Source of the DNA: JBBSDV01 sp038240335
Lineage (GTDB): Bacteria; Chloroflexota; Dehalococcoidia; DSTF01; JACRBR01
Direction: 5' to 3'
NCBI GenBank assembly: GCA_038240335.1
Contig: JBBSDV010000198.1
Coordinates: 1 to 5,383 of the forward strand
DNA: 5,383 nucleotides
The position numbers were made by a program, and so were the translations under genes. The notes under the pieces are model-generated. The model saw nothing but the letters and a program-made list of their open reading frames with translations. It ran no database searches and was not told the origin of the DNA. Shown here piece by piece: positions 1 through 5,383 of the stretch (positions are counted from its first letter, which is position 1; each line of letters starts with the position of its first letter).

Positions 1-1
1 C

Positions 2-826
2 AGCGCCGTCGCCGCCGCGCTCGCATATCGGATCGCCCGCAATGGCAAGCCGGTCACGCTCGCGCGCCTTTCCGGCGACGAGAGCGCGAGCGATGATGCC
101 GCTACGTTCGGGGCGCTCGAGTACGTCACCTCGCCCGGCAGGCCGATTGACGTTGCCGGCGTACCGGCGCTTGCCGGTGACGTCGTGCTGGAAGCGCCGG
201 CCGGCGCGGTAAAGACGCTCGCCGCCACGCTGCAGGCGCGCGTGATTGCCGTCGGCGGGCCGAAGGCAAAGGCGCTCGACATCGGGGAAGACGCGCTCGT
301 GGGCTCGATCATCACGCGGGTGTCCACAAGCGAACGCGAGGTTGTCGCGACGCGCACGAACGTGCTGGCGATCCTGGGGGAGGACCGCACGCTGGCTGCG
401 CCCTCCGTCGCCGATATTGCCGCCGCGCTGCAGGCAAAGTGGCTTGCGGGCGGCGACGACACGACGAACGCCATCGATCGCGTCATGATCGGCACGGTCG
501 CATCGGACGCCGCGTCGCCGTATTTCGGGCAGCGCGCGGGCACCTGCATCATCACGCGCTTCGATAAGACCGACATCCAGCTCGCCGCGCTGCAAACCGA
601 CCTGGAGTGCCTCGTCATCACGGGCGGGGGCGCGCCGAGCCCGTACCTGATCGACCGTATCGGCAACGGCCGCAGCGATGTCGCGGTGCTGCTCGCGCCC
701 GCCGACACGGTTGCCACGATGCGGGCGATCGAGCCGCTGTTCGGCGTCAGCCGCTTCGCCGGCGCGGGCAAACTCGCACGCATGGTCACCCTCCTCGACG
801 AATCCAACGTGCCGCTTGAGTTTTAA
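2..826 (+). CDS. BioD-like P-loop / DRTGG-domain protein (phosphotransacetylase family), 5' end missing
   Basis: The frame is open from the left edge to the TAA at 824-826, giving 274 visible residues. The visible part begins SAVAAALAYRIARNGKPV, which looks like the helix just after a Walker A Gly-Lys-Ser, so probably only about 10-15 residues are missing. DVVLEAP (about residues 59-65) resembles the 'dvvlvEG' strand of dethiobiotin-synthetase-like proteins. A DRTGG domain follows from about residue 159 (DRVMIGTVASDAASPYF) to about 265. Its signature region reads IITRFDKTDIQLAAL and is followed by CLVITGG. Proteins of this layout resemble the regulatory N-terminal part of long phosphotransacetylases; stand-alone members are cytosolic and of uncertain function, and nucleotide binding is inferred. 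Two oddities are seen: the P-loop half is short (about 158 residues against roughly 210 usual, from memory), and the 'GGDRTD' core is replaced by RFDKTD. No acetyltransferase domain follows, so it is not a full Pta. The family call is confident, the function is not. Confidence 0.85.
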   Translation, partial: SAVAAALAYRIARNGKPVTLARLSGDESASDDAATFGALEYVTSPGRPIDVAGVPALAGDVVLEAPAGAVKTLAATLQARVIAVGGPKAKALDIGEDALVGSIITRVSTSEREVVATRTNVLAILGEDRTLAAPSVADIAAALQAKWLAGGDDTTNAIDRVMIGTVASDAASPYFGQRAGTCIITRFDKTDIQLAALQTDLECLVITGGGAPSPYLIDRIGNGRSDVAVLLAPADTVATMRAIEPLFGVSRFAGAGKLARMVTLLDESNVPLEF

Positions 827-842
827 GAATCGCGTCACTCGG

Positions 843-859
843 CGGAGCACGTTGCTCCG
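843..859 (+). terminator. Possible stem-loop after the DRTGG gene
   Basis: A perfect 7-bp inverted repeat, CGGAGCA (843-849) and TGCTCCG (853-859), encloses a 3-nt loop CGT. It starts 16 nt after the stop codon of the upstream gene, which is the right place for a terminator. No T-run follows, so a classical intrinsic terminator is not supported. A stem of this size could also occur by chance in GC-rich sequence. Confidence 0.35.
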
Positions 860-920
860 ACCGCCAAACGGCCCGCAACGTACCTACGCGCGCAGCGGCA
901 CAACCGTCACGAAGCTGATA

Positions 921-947
921 CGCGTGCCCGGCGATCGACGGCACGCG
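921..947. repeat. 8-bp perfect inverted repeat upstream of the membrane-anchored protein gene
   Basis: CGCGTGCC (921-928) and GGCACGCG (940-947) are exact reverse complements separated by 11 nt. The element ends 71 nt before the ATG at 1019. It could be an RNA hairpin ending the upstream transcript, a 5'-leader structure, or a protein-binding site. No T-run follows and no clear -35/-10 pair lies next to it, so its role is undecided. The rest of the 827-1018 spacer shows nothing else I can support. Confidence 0.35.
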
Positions 948-1018
948 CGATGGTATCGTTCGTATGAAGCGATTTCTCTCGCCGTCGAGCAGCCCGCCAC
1001 TAGCTTGGCTGTGTTTGC

Positions 1019-1900
1019 ATGTACGGACGCATCGATTCCGATCCGAAGTTCCCCGTCCTTCTCTTGGCCCTCGCGGCCGGCGCTGTGTTCGCGTTCGTCG
1101 CGGGGTTCTTCATCTTCCGGCCGACCGGCTCAGGCGGTGCCGATGCCAGTCCGCGAGCGGCGAGCGCGAACAGGACACCCGGCGTCAGCGAGACAGTAGC
1201 GGCGGCGGCGCGCGGCGCGATCGGCCTGCCCGCAGTGCAGCCGACGCCCACGGCGGGCAAGCCCCCAACCGCGACCGCGCCGACCGAGCTGGCGGCGGGC
1301 GATGCGGTCGTTTCGCCCAAACCAACAAGCGGCCGCGTCACGGCCGCGTCGTCCGCTGCAAGCCCCGCGCCGAGCCCGGCCACGGCCGCGACGAGCGCAG
1401 TGGTTCCGAGCGCGACGGAAGTCGCTGTCCTACGCGTCGTGCCGACGACACCGCCCCTCGCAGCACCGCCGCAATCTGCGCCCGCCGTCGTGCAATCGGC
1501 GCCGCTGACAGCGATCCCGCTGCCGGTCGAGCAGCCCCTACTAGTCGAACCGCGCACGCCGGCCGCGCTCGCGGTCGCCAACATCATCGATACACAGTGG
1601 GCGTTGCTGGCGCAGTATCAGTTCGCCGCGCTGTACGCGACGATTAGCCCCGAAGGCCAAGCGCGCTGCCCATACACCCGGTTCGAGCCGCTCGCGGAGC
1701 AATCGGCGGCGCGCCTCGCCGGCGGCTATCGCATCACGCAACTGCAAGTGAGCATCGCCGCCGACGGTCTCGCCCGCGCCACCTTCACCCTGGTCTACGC
1801 CGACGGCTCCGCCCTGACGTTCACGCCTGATCAGCCGCAGGTCTTCGTGAACCTCGACGGCCGCTGGTACGATCTCGGCATCGACGGCGGCGGCTGCTGA
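1019..1900 (+). CDS. Single-pass membrane-anchored protein with Pro/Ala/Thr-rich linker and NTF2-like C-terminal domain
   Basis: This is a 293-residue protein of unknown specific function. A short hydrophilic start (MYGRIDSDPKFP) is followed by one hydrophobic segment, about residues 12-33 (VLLLALAAGAVFAFVAGFFIF). With no signal-peptidase site evident, it is most likely an uncleaved anchor. Residues about 35-182 are low complexity, rich in Ala, Pro, Thr and Ser, typical of an extracytoplasmic spacer. The folded part, about 183-288, has helix-rich QWALLAQYQFAALYATISPEGQ, then strands ending FVNLDGRWYDLG. This pattern fits small NTF2-like (SnoaL/DUF4878-type) domains that bind ligands or partners outside the membrane. 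Cys217 and the terminal Cys293 could form a disulfide. The ATG is the only reasonable start because an in-frame TAG lies at 1001-1003. No Shine-Dalgarno sequence precedes it, so initiation may be leaderless or SD-independent. The NTF2 assignment is by pattern only. Confidence 0.75.
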   Translation: MYGRIDSDPKFPVLLLALAAGAVFAFVAGFFIFRPTGSGGADASPRAASANRTPGVSETVAAAARGAIGLPAVQPTPTAGKPPTATAPTELAAGDAVVSPKPTSGRVTAASSAASPAPSPATAATSAVVPSATEVAVLRVVPTTPPLAAPPQSAPAVVQSAPLTAIPLPVEQPLLVEPRTPAALAVANIIDTQWALLAQYQFAALYATISPEGQARCPYTRFEPLAEQSAARLAGGYRITQLQVSIAADGLARATFTLVYADGSALTFTPDQPQVFVNLDGRWYDLGIDGGGC

Positions 1901-1974
1901 CCACGCGCCCAGAGCGGCGACCGCGCCACCGACCGCCGCATCACCCATCTGTGACCTCTGTGGATCGTCCCCCC

Positions 1975-2760
1975 TTACGCGCTCAGCTCTTCGCCGCCGT
2001 CGACGCCGATGACGTTGCCGGTCATCCAGTGCAGGCGCTCGTCGGCGAGGACGGTGATCGCCTTCGCGACGTCGTCGGTTGTCGTCGAGCGGCCGCTCGG
2101 GTTGCGCTCCATCGCGCGCTGGTGCAGCTCCGGGCCGCCGGGGATGCGCCGCAGCGCGGCCGTGTCCGTGACGCCGGCGCGGATCGCGTTGGCCGTGACG
2201 CCCATCGGCGCAAGCTCGAACGCCAGCTGCCGGATGTGCGACTCGAGCGCGGCTTTTGCCGCCGATACGGCGCCGTAGGATGCGATCACGCGCGTCGAGC
2301 CGGAGCTCGTCATGGCGAAGATGCGGCTATCCTGGCCGAGAAGGCCGCGCGTCGCCATGTCTTGCGACCAGTAGACGAGGCTGTGCGCCATGACGTTCAG
2401 CGTCATGTCCATCTGCATCTGGCTGATCCGCGCCTTAGGGTCATCGGCGATGAATGGCAGAAGCGTGCCGAACGCGAGCGAGTGCATCAGCACGCGCACG
2501 TTACCGTCGCCGCCGATCTTCTCGCGGACGGTGTCGAGCGCCGCGGCGCGCTTACCGGCATCGGCGGCGTTGATGTTGAAGAAGATCGCTTCTTGTCCCG
2601 CTGCACGAACGTCTTCTTGCACCTTCAGTGCGCTTGGCAGCGTCGATCGCAGATCGAAATGCACACCGAAAATGCCATACCCCGCCTTCGCCAACTCGAC
2701 CGACGTCGCGCCGCCGAAGCCGCTGGATGCGCCGAGCACGAGTGCCCACTTCTGTGCCAT
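1975..2760 (-). CDS. FabL/FabI-type enoyl-ACP reductase-like short-chain dehydrogenase (SDR)
   Basis: This is a complete 261-residue Rossmann-fold SDR, a normal length for the family. Residues 10-16 (GASSGFG) form the glycine-rich NAD(P)H loop. HSLAFG at 93-98 replaces the classical NNAG and is typical of enoyl-ACP reductases. The active site has Tyr162 and Lys169 in a Y-x6-K arrangement (SYGAVSAAKAALE), as in FabI/FabL, and not the Y-x3-K of ordinary SDRs. The C-terminal half (ANAIRAGVTDTAALRRIPG, then a GNVIGVDGG ending) resembles Bacillus FabL. The inferred reaction is NAD(P)H-dependent reduction of a trans-2-enoyl thioester in fatty-acid elongation. A different enoyl or keto substrate remains possible, since no other fab genes are nearby. 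The position ten residues before Tyr162 is Ser152, where E. coli FabI has a second Tyr. The ATG start is supported by the SD sequence at 2767-2772. The gene is convergent with the membrane-anchored protein gene, 74 bp away. Confidence 0.88.
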   Translation of the reverse strand: MAQKWALVLGASSGFGGATSVELAKAGYGIFGVHFDLRSTLPSALKVQEDVRAAGQEAIFFNINAADAGKRAAALDTVREKIGGDGNVRVLMHSLAFGTLLPFIADDPKARISQMQMDMTLNVMAHSLVYWSQDMATRGLLGQDSRIFAMTSSGSTRVIASYGAVSAAKAALESHIRQLAFELAPMGVTANAIRAGVTDTAALRRIPGGPELHQRAMERNPSGRSTTTDDVAKAITVLADERLHWMTGNVIGVDGGEELSA

Positions 2761-2766
2761 GCAAGT

Positions 2767-2772
2767 TCCTTC
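2767..2772 (-). promoter_or_regulatory. Shine-Dalgarno sequence of the SDR gene
   Basis: Read on the minus strand, the bases before the ATG are AGAAGGAACTTGC. GAAGGA lies 6 nt before the start codon, a standard distance, and fixes the start at 2760. It is the clearest ribosome-binding site in the window. Confidence 0.75.
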
Positions 2773-2846
2773 TTTCTACGATGCGAGGGCGATAACGCGT
2801 CGCCACGGCTGCAATCCCGAGAGCAGTCCCCGGAAGTTTACCCGTC

Positions 2847-2859
2847 GTGATTCTGTCAC
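2847..2859. promoter_or_regulatory. Short palindrome GTGA-N5-TCAC upstream of the SDR gene
   Basis: GTGATTCTGTCAC is a 4+5+4 palindrome about 87 nt before the SDR start. On the minus strand a -10-like TAAACT (2835-2840) follows it. A good -35 is missing at the expected distance. It could be an operator, but with four-base arms chance is a serious alternative. Confidence 0.2.
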
Positions 2860-2899
2860 TTCGATTTTGCTGCGAGGGCGCGCTTCCGTCGCGCAACGG

Positions 2900-3017
2900 T
2901 GTCATTCAGAGCGCCCGCGAAGAATCTTCTCCGTACGCCTCACTGATAAATCCAGCGCCGCCGTCCTCTCCTGGCGTCCCTCGGTATTCTCCTCAGCCGA
3001 ACGGAGCGCTTCAGGTG
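2900..3017. repeat. Degenerate copy of a dispersed palindromic repeat (CHSER..RIF type)
   Basis: The left part, 2900-2927, reads TGTCATTC, A, GAGCG, CCC, then GCGAAGAATCT. It differs by about one substitution and one small indel from a repeat I recall as scattered through many bacterial genomes, where false translations give the 'CHSERSEESRIF' peptide; here the frame at 2900-2929 gives CHSERPRRIF. The right part, about 2991-3017 (CCTCAGCCGAACGGAGCG, then CTTCAGGTG), looks like a worn inverted end. GCGCTTCAGGTG at 3006-3017 matches the reverse complement of 2903-2914 at 7 of 12 positions, and the other five are transitions. The element fills most of the spacer and its right end covers the stop codon (3011-3013) of the VanW-family gene. 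It encodes nothing itself. The left motif is convincing; the right boundary is a guess. Confidence 0.6.
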
Positions 3018-3934
3018 CGTCGACGGCGCACGACGAGACGAATGCGACTCACCCTTGACGATGGCACCATCTGCGCCGTCGTCGCTGCGGCGATCCGTTC
3101 TCGCCGCGGCATCGCGAGGTGCCGGCTGACGCCGAGGTCGTCGCAACGTGCGATGCCGTCGAGCCACAGCGAGCGCCGCGTCCGCACTTCGACGCCGATC
3201 AGGCCCGGGTCATCGATAGCGACAGCTTGCGTGAGCGAAGCATCAGGCGTTTGCACCAGCGGCGGCGCAGTGAAGCGCGGCTCTTCGACGTGGATCTCGA
3301 CATGGAGCGCGAGCGGTACCGCGCTCCATATCTCGGCGAGCACGGAGGCCGCCTCGACGTGCGTGCGCAGCAGCAGCGCCGCGGGTAATTCGTTGCGCAT
3401 CCGCAAATCTCGATAGGCGTACTCGACCGAGGCATCGCGACCGAGCTCGAAGTACCGGTCGGCGCCGTAGCTGTCGACACTGTGGCACGTGCGCTCCACC
3501 ACGTGCATCGCGGCGAGCAATCCGGCGTTGTATAGCAGCGTGGACGCGAGGCAGATCGAGCCGCCGACATCCTCCGTGAGCACGCCCGCTTTGAGCGCCG
3601 CGGCGCGCTTGTATCCGGTACGCTCCGTCGGCCGTCCGACCCGCCGCCAAAACGACAGCGTCTCGCCAGGCGCGATGACCACACTATCGAAACGAGCAAG
3701 CGCGAGTGCGATGTTGTGCCGCTTGTCGTCGAATCGCGCCTCCTGACCCGGATAGCACCGCAACGCGAGTTCGTACGCGGCGACCCGATGCGGGAAGTGC
3801 GCAGCGGCACCCAAGCCGGATGCGAAACGCCACTGGCGCGCGACGTCAAGGAGCACGCGCATGCTCTGCCGCAATCGCCACCGGATCGCCAGCGGCACAT
3901 GGCAGCGAAGCAAGCGACGGAATGCTGCGAGCAT
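3011..3934 (-). CDS. VanW family protein
   Basis: This is a 307-residue VanW-family protein. The segment HFPHRVAAYELALRC (about 46-60) and the core that follows fit VanW of vanB-type clusters: KRHNIALALARFDSVVIAPGE, then TLSFWRRVGRPTERTGYK, then VGGSICLASTLLYN, VVERTCHS, GRDASV and YRDLRMRN (about 71-181). Family members usually have GGGxCQ where this one has GGSICL, so a Ser and a Leu replace the usual Gly and Gln. The family is linked to the cell envelope, but its biochemical role is unsettled. No vanA/B ligase, vanH or vanX is nearby, so a resistance role is not indicated. The tail after about residue 185 is variable and ends in a basic RLVVRRRRT next to a degenerate repeat. The ATG at 3934 is the first start after an in-frame TGA five codons upstream, and no good SD sequence is visible. 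No transmembrane segment is evident. Confidence 0.88.
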   Translation of the reverse strand: MLAAFRRLLRCHVPLAIRWRLRQSMRVLLDVARQWRFASGLGAAAHFPHRVAAYELALRCYPGQEARFDDKRHNIALALARFDSVVIAPGETLSFWRRVGRPTERTGYKRAAALKAGVLTEDVGGSICLASTLLYNAGLLAAMHVVERTCHSVDSYGADRYFELGRDASVEYAYRDLRMRNELPAALLLRTHVEAASVLAEIWSAVPLALHVEIHVEEPRFTAPPLVQTPDASLTQAVAIDDPGLIGVEVRTRRSLWLDGIARCDDLGVSRHLAMPRRERIAAATTAQMVPSSRVSRIRLVVRRRRT

Positions 3935-3950
3935 GTGCCCACGATATCAC

Positions 3951-4007
3951 CGTTGCCCGTCGGCCCACCCGACGCCTGACCTACACGTCCCCAGCGTCTC
4001 GGCAACG
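3951..4007. repeat. Nested inverted repeats upstream of the VanW-family gene
   Basis: An outer pair, CGTTGCC (3951-3957) and GGCAACG (4001-4007), encloses a tight hairpin made of CGTCGG (3958-3963), a 5-nt loop and CCGACG (3969-3974). The inner right arm overlaps GACGC (3971-3975), which can instead pair with GCGTC (3994-3998), so two folds exclude each other. On the minus strand this lies 17-73 nt before the VanW-family start, in a likely 5' leader. Such stems are not rare in GC-rich DNA, so function is unproven. Confidence 0.35.
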
Positions 4008-4022
4008 ATGAACGGTATTGCT

Positions 4023-4091
4023 GGATGTATGTGCACCCCGACGACCGCTACATCCGTATCCCGCGAGGTGAGTCGAATCCAAGTGCGCGGG
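4023..4091 (-). terminator. Two possible stem-loops just downstream of the nuclease-fold gene
   Basis: CCCGCG (4060-4065) pairs with CGCGGG (4086-4091) across a 20-nt loop, starting 5 nt after the TAG of the minus-strand gene. Further on, GGATGTA (4023-4029) pairs with TACATCC (4049-4055) across 19 nt. The placement suits transcript ends, but the loops are long and no T-run follows on the minus strand. The two stems may be independent or accidental. Confidence 0.25.
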
Positions 4092-4096
4092 CGGTG

Positions 4097-5383
4097 CTAT
4101 GCGGGAGTCGTTGCGTCGATGACGCCGTCCGTCGTGATCAGCTGCTCTCGATACGCCGCTACGGCCGATTCGTCGCCGCGCAGCTGGGCGACGACCGCCG
4201 CGAACAGCGTCGATGTTGGCGCGATGCAGTAGCGTATCGTCTCGGCCGCGACGCGCAGCCCGGAGCTCACCTCCTCGTCCCGCTGATCCAGGGGATGAAG
4301 GCGGCAGCCGTTTACGACGAGCAGGCCGCGCGGCGCATCTCCCCGCCGCTCGATCGCCCCCTCGATGCGCTGACGCAGCCGGTAGTGCGGCGCGAGGCCG
4401 ATTGGTCGATCGCTCGCCTCGATCTCGACCAGCACCGAAAGGTGCGAGGGGTTGAGCCGCAACGCGATGTTCTCGGGATCGGTTGCGTACACCTCGAAGC
4501 CAATCAGTCGCAGCGCGTCGAGCACGACGTCCTCGAGCCCGACCGCGCCCTCCTGCCACAGTAGCCGTTGGTATCGCGCCAGCTCTTCGTGCTCGGCCTC
4601 GGCGGCCGCGAGGGAGGCTTGTGCTGCGTCGCGCGTCGCCCGTGCAGCATCCGCCGCCGCTGCTCGCTCGCTTAGCCCCGGCACATCGCGACTGGCTACC
4701 CACGACGGCGCGCGGCCTTCGGCGACCACGCCGAGGGCGCGACGGATCCCCGCCTGTAGCGAGTCGGACATCGTGTAGCGCGCATCACCGGCGGCGAACG
4801 GCTTCATTGCCGGGAGGAAGATGATGCGGCCGGACGTCGCCGGTACCTCGACGGCGATCGCGGCACCGCCGCGGCTGCGGGCGAAGACGCGCGTACCGGC
4901 GAGGCGTGTTGCGTCGAAATGCGATCGATATGCGACGTTCGCCAACTGCCCGTGAATGAACGCCGCGAGCGGATGCTGGAAGTCGACGACGCGCGTTTCG
5001 GTTCCGTCGCCGGCCACGAGGAACGGTGGCGCGTACGTCTGGCGGTCTAGCGTCGGTAGCCAAAAGTACGGGTTCTGCAGCGCAGCAGCTGGTTGCTCGA
5101 CTTCCTCCGGCTGTTGACTCAGGCCGCCGTCAGTGTGATGGAACGCATTGTCGATCGCCGCCAGTGACTCCGCGGGATAGGCGAAACACACGACCACCCC
5201 ACCGTGCTCCAGCAGGGCGCATACCTCGTCGCGCCGACGTACCAGCAGGTCGCCGAGCGCGACTTCGCCGCCGGCGGACGGCACGGCGCGCACGGGCGCA
5301 CCGGCGAGCGTCGCCGCCTCTGCCGTGCCGTCGACGACGCCGCGCACAAGCTGCGCCAGCGCGAGCGGATCTACCACGATGGC
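4097..5383 (-). CDS. Uncharacterised protein: N-terminal alpha/beta domain, coiled coil, C-terminal PD-(D/E)XK-like domain; 5' end probably outside window
   Basis: The frame runs from the TAG at 4097-4099 to the right edge. A GTG at 5377 could start a 426-residue protein, but the frame stays open beyond it (Ala-Ile before the Val) and AIVVDPLALAQL looks like the inside of a beta-alpha unit, so the true start is probably outside. Numbering from that GTG, residues 1 to about 215 form an alpha/beta domain with EHGGVVVCFAYP (57-68), FWLPTL, a FQHPLAAF segment and SGRIIFLPAMKPF (182-194), reminiscent of class I amidotransferase-like folds without a recognisable catalytic Cys. Residues about 236-272 are Ala/Glu/Arg-rich and suggest a coiled coil. 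Residues about 278-400 have LEDVVLDALRLIGFEV, DPENIALRL, then SVLVEIEASDRPI (313-325), LLVVNGCRL (352-360) and R366. This resembles restriction-endonuclease-fold proteins, but the usual ExK lysine is Glu320, so cleavage is doubtful. I do not recognise the family by name. Confidence 0.75.
   Translation of the reverse strand, partial: AIVVDPLALAQLVRGVVDGTAEAATLAGAPVRAVPSAGGEVALGDLLVRRRDEVCALLEHGGVVVCFAYPAESLAAIDNAFHHTDGGLSQQPEEVEQPAAALQNPYFWLPTLDRQTYAPPFLVAGDGTETRVVDFQHPLAAFIHGQLANVAYRSHFDATRLAGTRVFARSRGGAAIAVEVPATSGRIIFLPAMKPFAAGDARYTMSDSLQAGIRRALGVVAEGRAPSWVASRDVPGLSERAAAADAARATRDAAQASLAAAEAEHEELARYQRLLWQEGAVGLEDVVLDALRLIGFEVYATDPENIALRLNPSHLSVLVEIEASDRPIGLAPHYRLRQRIEGAIERRGDAPRGLLVVNGCRLHPLDQRDEEVSSGLRVAAETIRYCIAPTSTLFAAVVAQLRGDESAVAAYREQLITTDGVIDATTPA

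Noticed and set aside
954..1018. Promoter for the membrane-anchored protein gene (TATCGT, TATGAA or TAGCTT as -10)
   Set aside because: Several weak -10-like hexamers exist, but none has a recognisable -35 at 16-18 bp, so no promoter can be assigned.
1000..1587. 195-codon minus-strand frame opposite the membrane-anchored protein gene
   Set aside because: Its translation is Gly/Ala/Thr/Val low complexity mirroring the Pro/Ala-rich linker. The plus-strand frame has a membrane anchor and a folded C-terminal domain, so it is the real gene.
1901..1974. Bidirectional terminator between convergent genes
   Set aside because: I searched both strands by eye and found no stem of 6 bp or more with a short loop, and no T-run, only a direct CTGTG repeat.
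1951..2850. Long open frame (299 codons) on the plus strand opposite the SDR gene
   Set aside because: The opposite strand carries a complete SDR with cofactor and catalytic motifs and a good SD sequence. The plus-strand frame gives an Arg/His/Ala-rich translation with no recognisable domain, as expected from antisense of GC-rich coding DNA.
3011..3934. Glycopeptide-resistance cassette suggested by the VanW-family protein
   Set aside because: No D-Ala-D-Lac ligase, VanH-type dehydrogenase, VanX-type peptidase or two-component regulator is present, and VanW-family proteins are common outside resistance clusters.
3199..4005. 268-codon minus-strand frame overlapping the VanW-family gene in another phase
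   Set aside because: Its translation is Arg/Ser-rich without motifs, while the other phase contains a clear VanW family core.
4060..4091. tRNA-like T-loop string (GAGTCGAATCC) inside a 6-bp inverted repeat
   Set aside because: The bases around the loop do not form a 5-bp T stem, and no D arm, anticodon arm or acceptor stem can be placed upstream on either strand.
4025..4564. Plus-strand frame opposite the C-terminal part of the right-edge gene
   Set aside because: It is rich in Arg, Asp and Val with no family pattern. The minus-strand frame spans over 420 codons with ordered secondary-structure patterns.

Overview
The window is a GC-rich bacterial chromosomal segment with five protein-coding genes. 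Two lie on the plus strand in the left third and three on the minus strand in the rest. The mix suggests a Chloroflexota-type organism, but this is an inference from gene style and not a phylogenetic placement. The style features are a BioD-like P-loop/DRTGG protein, a membrane-anchored protein with a long Pro/Ala/Thr-rich linker, a FabL-type SDR, a VanW-family protein, and a degenerate copy of the dispersed 'TGTCATTC..GAGCG..GCGAAGAATCT' repeat. No rRNA, tRNA, CRISPR array, insertion sequence or phage gene is visible.

Layout: (1) 2-826 (+) is the 3' part of a phosphotransacetylase-type P-loop/DRTGG protein whose start lies just left of the window. (2) 827-1018 is a spacer with two GC-rich inverted repeats. 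(3) 1019-1900 (+) is a single-pass membrane-anchored protein with a low-complexity extracytoplasmic linker and an NTF2-like C-terminal domain. (4) 1901-1974 separates convergent genes; I see no clear terminator there. (5) 1975-2760 (-) is an enoyl-ACP-reductase-like SDR of the FabL/FabI type, with a good Shine-Dalgarno sequence. (6) 2761-3010 is a spacer containing the dispersed repeat, whose right part touches the stop codon of the next gene. (7) 3011-3934 (-) is a VanW-family protein. (8) 3935-4096 is a spacer with several inverted repeats. (9) 4097 to the right edge (-) is a protein of at least 428 residues. It has an N-terminal alpha/beta domain of unassigned family, a coiled coil and a C-terminal domain resembling restriction-endonuclease-fold proteins. 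Its reading frame is still open at the window edge.

The genes do not form an obvious pathway. Spacers of 74 to 250 bp and the strand changes argue for mostly separate transcription units. The SDR suggests fatty-acid or other enoyl/keto reduction, and the VanW protein suggests envelope biology. No van ligase or dehydrogenase genes are present, so this is not a glycopeptide-resistance cassette. The least understood item is the three-part protein at the right edge. I found no convincing new multi-gene system.
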